42,545 nucleotides of DNA from Rickettsiales bacterium (lineage in GTDB: Bacteria; Pseudomonadota; Alphaproteobacteria; Rickettsiales; SXRF01): assembly GCA_005792635.1 (NCBI GenBank), contig SXRF01000081.1, forward strand, positions 1-42,545. Reading direction: 5' to 3'. Both the position numbers and the translations under genes were made by a program. The notes under the pieces were generated by a model that saw nothing but the letters and a program-made list of their open reading frames with translations, did not search any database and was not told where the DNA came from. How positions within the stretch are numbered: position 1 is the first letter of the stretch; every line of letters begins with the position of its first letter. Shown here in pieces: positions 35,112 to 42,545 of this stretch.

Positions 35112-36599
35112 TTAGCGATAATTTCTATATGCCTCGTCCACACCGTCTATGCGTTTTTGAATTGCGTCCCCCATAGCGTCCGCCATATCGCCAACAAATT
35201 GCAGGGCAATATGTTCACTTTTAATAGCAATCGCGGTTCTTGGCAAGTTGCCAGTGATACTGCCCGATAGGTGGTATGCTAGGTTTGCCGCCGTTCCCAG
35301 CAGTTTTGCCCATTTCATGTCATTTTGTGTTATGAGTTTTAAGGCTGGAAAATCCGTCTTTAGCTTGAACTGATAGCGGTGATAAAGCGCAAGCGCAAGG
35401 GTGACGCGTTCGCGGTGGGTTATGCTGGTGAATGCCGAGAAAATAATGCGGTCAAACGCCCATTCAGCGCGATATTCAGGGTGGATATGCAGCGCAATAT
35501 CGGATAGCAAACAAAAGGCAAGACGCAGGCGTTTTTCGCGCTCATTCTCGCTGGAAAGCAATGGCTGCATCCACGCAAATAATTCGTTTGCATAGTCCGC
35601 ACTGCGCCCACCACGCGCCGCAAATTCATGGCAGGAAAACAGCAAACCATCCTGCTCGCGCTTGGCGGCGGAAAGCTTGCCATAAACATAGCCCTCGCGG
35701 ATACCGCTGGCGGAAAATACAACTCGCCGCGCTGCGCTGGAAATTAGAAGCTTCTCTAGCACCATCGCTGCGCCGATAAGGGTTGGGGCGCGTTTCGCCG
35801 CATCAGAATATTTCTCTAGTTTTTCGATGGGCATGGTTGAAATCGCCCGCAAAAAACTGATGAATTGTTTGGCTTCCACCGTGTATTCATGCAGGATTTG
35901 CAATGGATAGTTCGCATCCTTCATGTGCATTTTTGCCAGTGCGCGAAAGCTGCCGCCGATGGCGTAGATATTCTCGGCTTCCTCGTCGTAAATCCAGTCA
36001 ATTTCGGCAAATCTTTTGTCAATAAGTTTTCGCAGTTTGCCGCGGTCACCCTTGCTTTCATCCAGCATCCGCAGGCTGCCGAGGGGAAGGCTTGTGTGTT
36101 TTAGCGTTTCGTCGCCATGCACGCGCACTAGCTCCAAACTGCCGCCGCCAAGGTCAGCGGTGACGCCGCTTGGCTGATAAATCGCCGAGCAAACGGCGAA
36201 CGCGCCGAGCCGAGCTTCTTCCTCGCCAGAGATTATATCAACTTTTACATTATATTCCGCTTCCAGCCAGCTGGTGAATTCGCGACCGTCTTTTGCATCG
36301 CGGATGGCGGCGGTTGCCATCACATGCAGGGCGCAAATCTGCATATTCCGCCCCATGGCGACAAAGCGGCGCAGGGCAGTTTTCCCCATCTCCACACCCG
36401 CGGGGTTAAGCACACCGCTGACCGCGAGTCCTTTGCCCAGAGCGCAGAGAACTTTTTCGTTATATATTGGAACAGGCGAGCGTTTATGCGCGTCATACAC
36501 CACAAGGCGGATGGAGTTTGAGCCAATATCAATAATCCCCACCCGCCCGTCTGGCGCGGTGCGGGAGCTGATTTCTGGGATGGTTTTGGTGTTTGGCAT
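35112..36599 (-). CDS. ppx: Ppx/GppA exopolyphosphatase family
   Basis: VGIIDIGSNSIRLVVYD; SGEEEARLGAFAV; GVTADLGGGSLELVRV. Confidence 0.93.
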   Translation of the reverse strand: MPNTKTIPEISSRTAPDGRVGIIDIGSNSIRLVVYDAHKRSPVPIYNEKVLCALGKGLAVSGVLNPAGVEMGKTALRRFVAMGRNMQICALHVMATAAIRDAKDGREFTSWLEAEYNVKVDIISGEEEARLGAFAVCSAIYQPSGVTADLGGGSLELVRVHGDETLKHTSLPLGSLRMLDESKGDRGKLRKLIDKRFAEIDWIYDEEAENIYAIGGSFRALAKMHMKDANYPLQILHEYTVEAKQFISFLRAISTMPIEKLEKYSDAAKRAPTLIGAAMVLEKLLISSAARRVVFSASGIREGYVYGKLSAAKREQDGLLFSCHEFAARGGRSADYANELFAWMQPLLSSENEREKRLRLAFCLLSDIALHIHPEYRAEWAFDRIIFSAFTSITHRERVTLALALYHRYQFKLKTDFPALKLITQNDMKWAKLLGTAANLAYHLSGSITGNLPRTAIAIKSEHIALQFVGDMADAMGDAIQKRIDGVDEAYRNYR

Positions 36600-36629
36600 A
36601 TCTACGGTTATGGCAGATTTTTGTGAATA

Positions 36630-36665
36630 AAAAAAGCCCCAAATGTTTCCAAATGGGGCTTTTTC
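36630..36665. terminator. Bidirectional-looking intrinsic terminator (serves phasin on minus strand)
   Basis: AAAAAGCCCC-AAATGTTTCCAAAT-GGGGCTTTTT. Confidence 0.85.
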
Positions 36666-36683
36666 ATTATTTAGCGTGCAAAA

Positions 36684-37103
36684 TTACGCAGCTTTTTTCT
36701 TTGCAGTGGTAGCAGCAGAAGAAGCTTTGCTGATTTCTTCCATGCTTTCAGCGGTGCGGCGGTTAAGCACATCAAACGCTTCAAAGCTAGATTTGGTAAC
36801 CAGTTCGCTAACTTCACGAAGGTTGGTTAGAGTGTTTTCAAAAAACGCTTTCATCAAATCAGCTTGTTTGCTGATTGCGGTTTCAGGTGTGCCGCTGGTC
36901 ATCAGGTCTTTAGAGACTTTCAGCGCGTTATCAATGTTAGCGCGAGCAACTTCCGCTTGACGGCGAGAGATGGTTTGTGCGCTTTCAACAACAACTTGAG
37001 TTGCAGCGTTAGCAGCTTCCATGTTGCGACGGCTGGTTGAAAATAGTTGGTTAAAGTCCAAGGTATTTTTGAACATATCGGCGAATGCTTGATTGTATGA
37101 CAT
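36684..37103 (-). CDS. Phasin family protein
   Basis: Low-complexity helical protein: FNQLFSTSRRNMEAANAATQVVVESAQTISRRQAEVARANIDNALKVSKDLM...; C-terminal Lys/Ala tail. Confidence 0.85.
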   Translation of the reverse strand: MSYNQAFADMFKNTLDFNQLFSTSRRNMEAANAATQVVVESAQTISRRQAEVARANIDNALKVSKDLMTSGTPETAISKQADLMKAFFENTLTNLREVSELVTKSSFEAFDVLNRRTAESMEEISKASSAATTAKKKAA

Positions 37104-37156
37104 AATGGTTTCTCCAAAGTTGGTTTATAAAATAATAGTCTCAAAATCACGGTTGC

Positions 37157-37185
37157 ACGATAGCAATAAAAATTCACCATGTCAA
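37157..37185 (-). promoter_or_regulatory. Candidate sigma70-type promoter for the phasin gene
   Basis: On the minus strand TTGACA (37185-37180), 17-bp spacer, TATCGT (37162-37157). Confidence 0.55.
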
Positions 37186-37208
37186 GCAAAAAAGTTGCAT
37201 TGCACAAA

Positions 37209-37964
37209 TTATTGATTAGCAAGAATTTCTGCCCGTTTTACCGCGGCGGTGACGGCATTTTCCAATAATTTTTTTAGAGCATTTTCCCCCATTAAAACGG
37301 CAAGAGCAGCTTCCGTTGTGCCGCCTTTGCTGGTGACATTTTCGCGGAGTTTTTGCAAGCTCTCACCGCTTTTTTCGGCGAGGTGAATGCTGCCATGCAG
37401 CGTAGCGACGGCGAGCGTTTTTGCCGTGTCTGCGTCAAGCCCAGATTTCACTCCCGCCTCTGCCAGTGCTTCCAAAAATAAGAACACATAAGCTGTTCCG
37501 CTGCCTGAAACTGCGGTGACGGCGTTCATGTCTTTTTCATCCACCCACAGGCTTGAACCAATTGCATTCATCAGCGCGGTCGCCGTTTCCTTTTCGCCGT
37601 CTGAAACATTGCTGCTCGCGCATAGCGCGGTCATCGCTTTGCCAACAAGGGCAGGGGTGTTGGGCATGGTGCGAATAACTCTGGCGTCCGCGCCAAGATG
37701 TTCGGCAAAAAAGGCGATGCTTTTGCCCGCAGCGATGGAAATATATAGCGGTTTCGCGCCAAACCGCGCTTTGTAAATCGGCAGAATTTCCGCAAGATTT
37801 TGCGGCTTTACGGCAAAAACCACGATGTCAGGAGTGGTTTCTGGCAGCGCGTCTTTTGAGCGCACCACCAAAAATTCGGAAATACCCGCAGGCATTTTTT
37901 CGCGCCAGCGTGTGAGCATAGCACTGCCCATATTACCGCAGCCGACAAGGAGGAGAGAGGACAT
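37209..37964 (-). CDS. proC: Pyrroline-5-carboxylate reductase
   Basis: LLVGCGNMGSAMLTRW; VIRTMPNTPALVGKAMTAL; AVSGSGTAYVFLFLEALAEAGVKSGL. Confidence 0.96.
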   Translation of the reverse strand: MSSLLLVGCGNMGSAMLTRWREKMPAGISEFLVVRSKDALPETTPDIVVFAVKPQNLAEILPIYKARFGAKPLYISIAAGKSIAFFAEHLGADARVIRTMPNTPALVGKAMTALCASSNVSDGEKETATALMNAIGSSLWVDEKDMNAVTAVSGSGTAYVFLFLEALAEAGVKSGLDADTAKTLAVATLHGSIHLAEKSGESLQKLRENVTSKGGTTEAALAVLMGENALKKLLENAVTAAVKRAEILANQ

Positions 37965-38119
37965 ATTATTTATATTCTAGCGGTTGGAGGTGTTTTTATT
38001 TGGCTATCATCTATTTTAACGAAAGTCAGTTATTAAATGCAAAATTTCTTTGCTTTTTTGCATAATATCGTTAAAACCCTAACAATACTTAAATAACAGG
38101 GCGGGAAATAGGAACTCTA

Positions 38120-39421
38120 ATGGATAAAATTCGGATTATTGGCGGTGTGCCGCTTCGTGGACAAATTCCTATTTCGGGCGCGAAGAATGCTGCTTTGCCG
38201 CTGATGGCGGCGAGCTTGCTGACCTCAGAAAAGCTCGCGCTTTCCAATGTGCCGTACCTCGCGGATATTGTGACCATGGCGAATTTGCTGGCGCAACACG
38301 GCGTGGAAATTTCCTTCGCCGCGCCGAATGCTAGCGACAAAACCATGACGCTTTGCGCGAGTAATATCAACAACTTAACCGCGCCGTATGAGATGGTTCG
38401 CACGATGCGGGCTTCGGTGTGGGTGCTTGGGCCATTGCTCGCCCGTTTTGGCGCGGCGAAGGTGTCGCTTCCGGGGGGCTGTGCCATTGGTGCGCGGCCT
38501 ATTGATTTGCATCTGAAGGCACTGGAGCAAATGGGCGCGAATATTGAGCTGGCGGAGGGTTATATACACGCGAGTGTTGGCGGTAAGCTGCATGGCGCGG
38601 ATATTATGTTTGAGAAAGTTTCGGTTGGCGCAACGGCGAATGTGTTGATGGCGGCGAGCTTGGCGGAAGGCGTGACCACTATTCGCAATGCGGCGCGTGA
38701 GCCAGAAGTCTGTGACCTTGCTCATTGCCTGCAAAAAATGGGCGCGAAAATTGATGGCATTGGTACGGATACGATTACCATAACAGGCGTTGAAGCCTTG
38801 CATGGCTGCGAATATTCGGTGATACCTGACCGTATTGAGGCTGGTTCATTTGCGGCGGCGGCGGCGATTACGGGCGGGGATGTGGAGCTGGTCGGCGCGC
38901 GCATGGAACACATGCAATCTGTATTGGAAAAATTCGCAGAAGCTGGTGTGGAAGTGCAAGAAACCGAGCGCGGAATTCGCATAATCGCGGGCGATAGCCT
39001 AAGCGGGATTGACATTATAACCCAACCATTTCCGGGATTTCCGACTGATATGCAGGCGCAGATGATGGCGATGCTGACGCTGGCGGACGGTGCGTCGATG
39101 ATAACCGAGACGATTTTTGAAAACCGCTATATGCATGTGCCAGAATTGATGCGGATGGGGGCGCGGGTGGTGATTCACGGTTCAAGCGCGATGATTCGCC
39201 CAGCGGACGCGCTGACTGGCGCGGAGGTGATGGCAACTGACCTGCGGGCTTCACTGTCGCTGGTGATTGCCGCGCTCGCCGCCAAGGGCGAAACCATCAT
39301 CCACCGCGTGTATCATCTGGATAGGGGCTATGAACGCTTGGAAGAAAAACTAGCGGCTTGCGGCGCGAAGATTGAGCGCATCAGCAGCAAAAAACCAGAG
39401 TTTTCCTTTGCGGCTGCGTAG
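38120..39421 (+). CDS. murA: UDP-N-acetylglucosamine 1-carboxyvinyltransferase
   Basis: [72 protein letters not shown]. Confidence 0.97.
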   Translation: MDKIRIIGGVPLRGQIPISGAKNAALPLMAASLLTSEKLALSNVPYLADIVTMANLLAQHGVEISFAAPNASDKTMTLCASNINNLTAPYEMVRTMRASVWVLGPLLARFGAAKVSLPGGCAIGARPIDLHLKALEQMGANIELAEGYIHASVGGKLHGADIMFEKVSVGATANVLMAASLAEGVTTIRNAAREPEVCDLAHCLQKMGAKIDGIGTDTITITGVEALHGCEYSVIPDRIEAGSFAAAAAITGGDVELVGARMEHMQSVLEKFAEAGVEVQETERGIRIIAGDSLSGIDIITQPFPGFPTDMQAQMMAMLTLADGASMITETIFENRYMHVPELMRMGARVVIHGSSAMIRPADALTGAEVMATDLRASLSLVIAALAAKGETIIHRVYHLDRGYERLEEKLAACGAKIERISSKKPEFSFAAA

Positions 39422-39424
39422 TAT

Positions 39425-40420
39425 ATGTGGAGAGAACTGGTTGAGCAGCCCAAAGTTGCTGTGGTGGACACTTCAAGCATATCTAAAAATTATCCAGAAT
39501 ATGTAAAAAATATCTTACGCGAAGACATTCTCCAGCGCAAACCAAGCGATAATGTCCGTATTGCCTATGAACTTGCCAATGAAATTCATAAAGGTGAAGA
39601 GCGTAAAGGTACGGAAAAGCTGGACTATATAACTCATCCTTTGCGCGTTTATGACTTGGTGGATAGAAGTATTCGTAAGGATGGAGTATGGAGCGACCCA
39701 ATGAGATGCGCCGCACTTTTACACGACTGTATAGAAAGTGCGGGGAAGAAATTTGATGATGCGAAGGAAAAACAAGCTGCTGAAGCGCGGATGTTGCAGG
39801 AGATAAAAGAAGCTTTTCCTAAAAATGACTTTGGGGAAAAAGTTGCAGGATTGGTAAAGGAATTGACCAATCCTATTGAATATCAAAATGAAAATGGTGA
39901 AAAAATATCAAAAGAGGAGTGGCAGGTTAGGCATGTGCAGAAAATATCTCTGCCTGCCAGAGTGGTGAAAATATGCGACCAAACCGCCAATTTAATCAGC
40001 GATATTGAAGAAGGTCCAGATTGGGATTACCAAAAGCTTATGAATTATAGAGCCAAGACTAGCAAGGTGGTAGAAGCCGCGCAGGAGAACATAGTTGACG
40101 ATGATAGAAATAGGCATTTTTCCTTAATTCATGCAACACGGACATATGGCATGGTGGCGGCTTATTCTCAAAGTGTATTGGATGAGTTGAAAAAACTAGA
40201 GGATATAAGAAAATTCACAGATATAAAAGAAGGAGCAAATAGACCATTCGCAATTACGAATGTTCATGCCATAGACCTTTTGGCAACCAAAGAAGCTGAA
40301 CAGCAGACCAGCGCACTGAAAGCTTTGAAAGAAGAAGCCGCAAAAGCTTTTGAGAGAATTATTAAGATGACAACCAGATTCAAAGGTCGCAGTGAAGGGC
40401 AGGAAAGGGAAATATGGTAG
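39425..40420 (+). CDS. Stand-alone HD-domain protein resembling RelA/SpoT (Mesh1/SAH-type) ppGpp hydrolases
   Basis: LDYITHPLRVYDLV (H), CAALLHDCIES (HD), LVKELTNP, ARVVKICDQTANLISD (D); no synthetase domain. Confidence 0.7.
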   Translation: MWRELVEQPKVAVVDTSSISKNYPEYVKNILREDILQRKPSDNVRIAYELANEIHKGEERKGTEKLDYITHPLRVYDLVDRSIRKDGVWSDPMRCAALLHDCIESAGKKFDDAKEKQAAEARMLQEIKEAFPKNDFGEKVAGLVKELTNPIEYQNENGEKISKEEWQVRHVQKISLPARVVKICDQTANLISDIEEGPDWDYQKLMNYRAKTSKVVEAAQENIVDDDRNRHFSLIHATRTYGMVAAYSQSVLDELKKLEDIRKFTDIKEGANRPFAITNVHAIDLLATKEAEQQTSALKALKEEAAKAFERIIKMTTRFKGRSEGQEREIW

Positions 40421-40566
40421 GTTCTGCCCATAAACTCTGCTATAGCTTGCTGCAAATGGCGGTTTCCTGCGCTTCCGTTGCTCATGTACTTAGTGTACAC
40501 TCCGCTACGGTTCTCGGAAAACCACCATTTTCGCTTGCGCCATAGCGAATTTCTGGGCAGAACCTA
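40418..40566. repeat. Family C long palindromic hairpin, copy 3 (149 bp)
   Basis: Arms TAGGTTCTGCCCATAAACTC / GAATTTCTGGGCAGAACCTA (18/20 complementary); begins at the stop codon of the HD gene. Confidence 0.9.
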
Positions 40567-40624
40567 GCAATCCATCATCAACAAATAATTTCCCATTTTG
40601 GTTATTTTGTGCAACACTAATTCC

Positions 40625-41200
40625 ATGAAGCTTAACAAGAAAGATATTCCCAACTACCTTACTTATTTCCGCATTGCGGTGATACCCGCTTTGTTGCTGG
40701 TATTTTTTTTGCCGACGGATTATCTTGGTAATTCAAGTTTTTACCTATCGGCTGGTCTTTTCGCGCTGGCGGGGATTACTGACTATCTGGATGGCTATGC
40801 GGCGCGGATATGGCAGGCACAGTCAAATATTGGGCGGTTTTTAGACCCAATTGCTGATAAGCTATTAGTGGCGACGGCTCTCATCTTGCTGGTGGCGACC
40901 AAACGGGCGGATTTGCTGCCTGCAATTGCTATCGTTTGCCGCGAGATTTTAGTTTCGGGGCTGCGCGAATATCTGGCGGAAATCCGCATTGGCGTTCCTG
41001 TTTCCAAACTGGCAAAGTTCAAGACTGCGGCGCAGATGCTGGCGATTTTTCTGTTGCTGCTTGGCGCGGGTGCGCCTGATTGGCTGCATGCGGAAATATT
41101 AGGGCAAATCCTCCTGTGGCTCGCTGCTATCCTCACCATTTTTACAGGCTATGCTTACCTAAAAACTGGTATGAAACACATGGTAGACACTATTAGCTAA
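40625..41200 (+). CDS. pgsA: CDP-diacylglycerol--glycerol-3-phosphate 3-phosphatidyltransferase
   Basis: IPNYLTYFRIAVIPALLLVFF; CDP-alcohol phosphatidyltransferase motif DYLDGYAARIWQAQSNIGRFLDPIADKLLV. Confidence 0.95.
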   Translation: MKLNKKDIPNYLTYFRIAVIPALLLVFFLPTDYLGNSSFYLSAGLFALAGITDYLDGYAARIWQAQSNIGRFLDPIADKLLVATALILLVATKRADLLPAIAIVCREILVSGLREYLAEIRIGVPVSKLAKFKTAAQMLAIFLLLLGAGAPDWLHAEILGQILLWLAAILTIFTGYAYLKTGMKHMVDTIS

Positions 41201-41330
41201 TTCTACTAACCCGTGCTGCAAATGCTGATTTTTTGCGCTTCCGCTACTCATGTACTTAGTGTACACTCCGTTGCGGTTCTCGAAAATCCCCATTTTCGCT
41301 ATGGTTTAGCGAATTATCTAACAGTGTCTA
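41184..41330. repeat. Family C long palindromic hairpin, copy 4 (147 bp)
   Basis: Arms TAGACACTATTAGCTAATTC / GAATTATCTAACAGTGTCTA (18/20 complementary); left arm contains the last pgsA codons and stop. Confidence 0.9.
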
Positions 41331-41430
41331 GCTAATTGGTGCTGACTGTCACAAAAGCTTAATATTTTATTAATGTTATTTTTGTCCATATATGCTACAC
41401 TTGCCATATTGAGCTTATATGGAGGTTGAT

Positions 41431-41910
41431 ATGTTAAACCAAGACCACTGGACATTTGTACGATTTATTCTTGCTGATGGGACAAAAACCGAACCAGAGA
41501 GGATAGCTGATCGCAGTGCAGAGTTTGAAGTTCCGCACACAGCGGACGCGTATTATATATTTGAATCTCCAGTGCTTGACGAAAATTCTCAACCTGAAAT
41601 ACATCATGAAATGAGGTGTTCGGCAATTGTTTATATTGACGGCGAGGTTATTCCGCTTGGTGAGGTAGAGGATGCCAAGCTAAAACAAGCTATGGAACAT
41701 AGTCATTTGGATTATGCGGTAAAAACTAAATCAGGAAAGCTTGTTCCATTATGCCAATATGAAGAAGTCCATCATGATGGCAAAACTATCTATCCCGATA
41801 GTGAAAAATATCCACCGCTACAGCCGAATCAAACATCTCAAGTGGTTTTTTCATTTGAGAAGGCTGGTTCTCAGATTGTACAGGGTGTCCCAAGCCGCAC
41901 GGGGGCTTAA
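41431..41910 (+). CDS. Hypothetical protein
   Basis: 159 codons from ATG 41431 preceded by SD GGAGG (41421-41425); overlaps the mutS 3' end on the opposite strand. Confidence 0.6.
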   Translation: MLNQDHWTFVRFILADGTKTEPERIADRSAEFEVPHTADAYYIFESPVLDENSQPEIHHEMRCSAIVYIDGEVIPLGEVEDAKLKQAMEHSHLDYAVKTKSGKLVPLCQYEEVHHDGKTIYPDSEKYPPLQPNQTSQVVFSFEKAGSQIVQGVPSRTGA

Positions 41911-42545
41911 ATCGTCTGGCGAAATATTCCTTATTTCATCCGCCAGTTTTTCCAGTTTTGGGTCGGTGGTTTGTGTTGGTGGCGGGGTATAGGAAAATAG
42001 CGGCAGGCTTTCGGCGAGTTGTGGTGCGCTTCGTTTTTCGCTTTCCAGCTCATGCAAAATGATGGTGGCGCGGGCGATAACGCTGGCGGGTAGCCCAGCC
42101 AGCCGCGCCACATGAATGCCGTATGACCTATCGGCACTGCCCACCGCCACTTCATGCAGAAATATTAAATCGCCCTTCCATTCCTTCACCTTCATACTGT
42201 GACATGACAGCGCGGGACGGCTGGCGGTCAGCTCGGTTAGCTCGTGATAGTGCGTTGCGAAAATGGCGCGGCATTTGGTGGTGTTATGCAGATGTTCCAC
42301 CACTGCCCACGCGATGGACAAGCCATCAAAAGTTGCCGTTCCGCGCCCGATTTCGTCTAGGATAACCAAGGATTTTTCGCTGGCTTGGTTGAGGATGGTC
42401 GCCGTTTCCACCATCTCCACCATGAATGTTGAATGCCCGCGAGCAAGGTCATCCGCCGCGCCCACGCGGGAAAATAGGCGGTCAACCACGCCAATCCGTG
42501 CATACTCCGCTGGCACGAATGCCCCCATCTGCGCGAGGATGGCAA
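41851..42545 (-). CDS. mutS: DNA mismatch repair protein MutS, C-terminal part (5' end outside window)
   Basis: [81 protein letters not shown]. Confidence 0.97.
   Translation of the reverse strand, partial: AILAQMGAFVPAEYARIGVVDRLFSRVGAADDLARGHSTFMVEMVETATILNQASEKSLVILDEIGRGTATFDGLSIAWAVVEHLHNTTKCRAIFATHYHELTELTASRPALSCHSMKVKEWKGDLIFLHEVAVGSADRSYGIHVARLAGLPASVIARATIILHELESEKRSAPQLAESLPLFSYTPPPTQTTDPKLEKLADEIRNISPDDLSPRAAWDTLYNLRTSLLK

Overview
The window is a mostly housekeeping stretch of what looks like an alphaproteobacterial chromosome; the lineage is inferred from gene content and order, not tested. Recognisable genes include the sucA 3' end, infC, mfd-sdhE, lpdA, gshB/BON lipoprotein/yraN, yfgM-like/bamB/der, ppk1, tadE-tadE-tadG, dnaG, a DUF1778/GNAT toxin-antitoxin pair, a soluble lytic transglycosylase, a TAXI receptor, an Flp pilin, ptsH/EIIA-Man/rapZ, ppx, a phasin, proC, murA, a stand-alone RelA/SpoT-type HD hydrolase, pgsA and the mutS 3' end. 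The most unusual content is a set of dispersed palindromic elements. (i) About 88-bp (A) and 85-bp (B) double-hairpin elements lie between genes, and copies are also translated in frame inside mfd (exactly 37 codons) and in the N-terminus of the tadG-like gene, reminiscent of Rickettsia palindromic elements. (ii) A separate family of 143-149 bp hairpins (C, four copies) has a constant core but copy-specific arms that stay self-complementary within each copy. In three of the four copies the left arm contains the stop codon, and in two also the last codons, of the upstream gene. Other notable points are an HPr whose regulatory serine region is altered beside a rapZ that lacks the expected hprK neighbour, a short TTG-initiated leader ORF overlapping the infC start, a degenerate GGDEF protein next to a domain-inverted soluble MCP-like protein, a perfect 57-bp tandem duplication in slt, and several orphan proteins. 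No CRISPR array, rRNA or tRNA was recognised.
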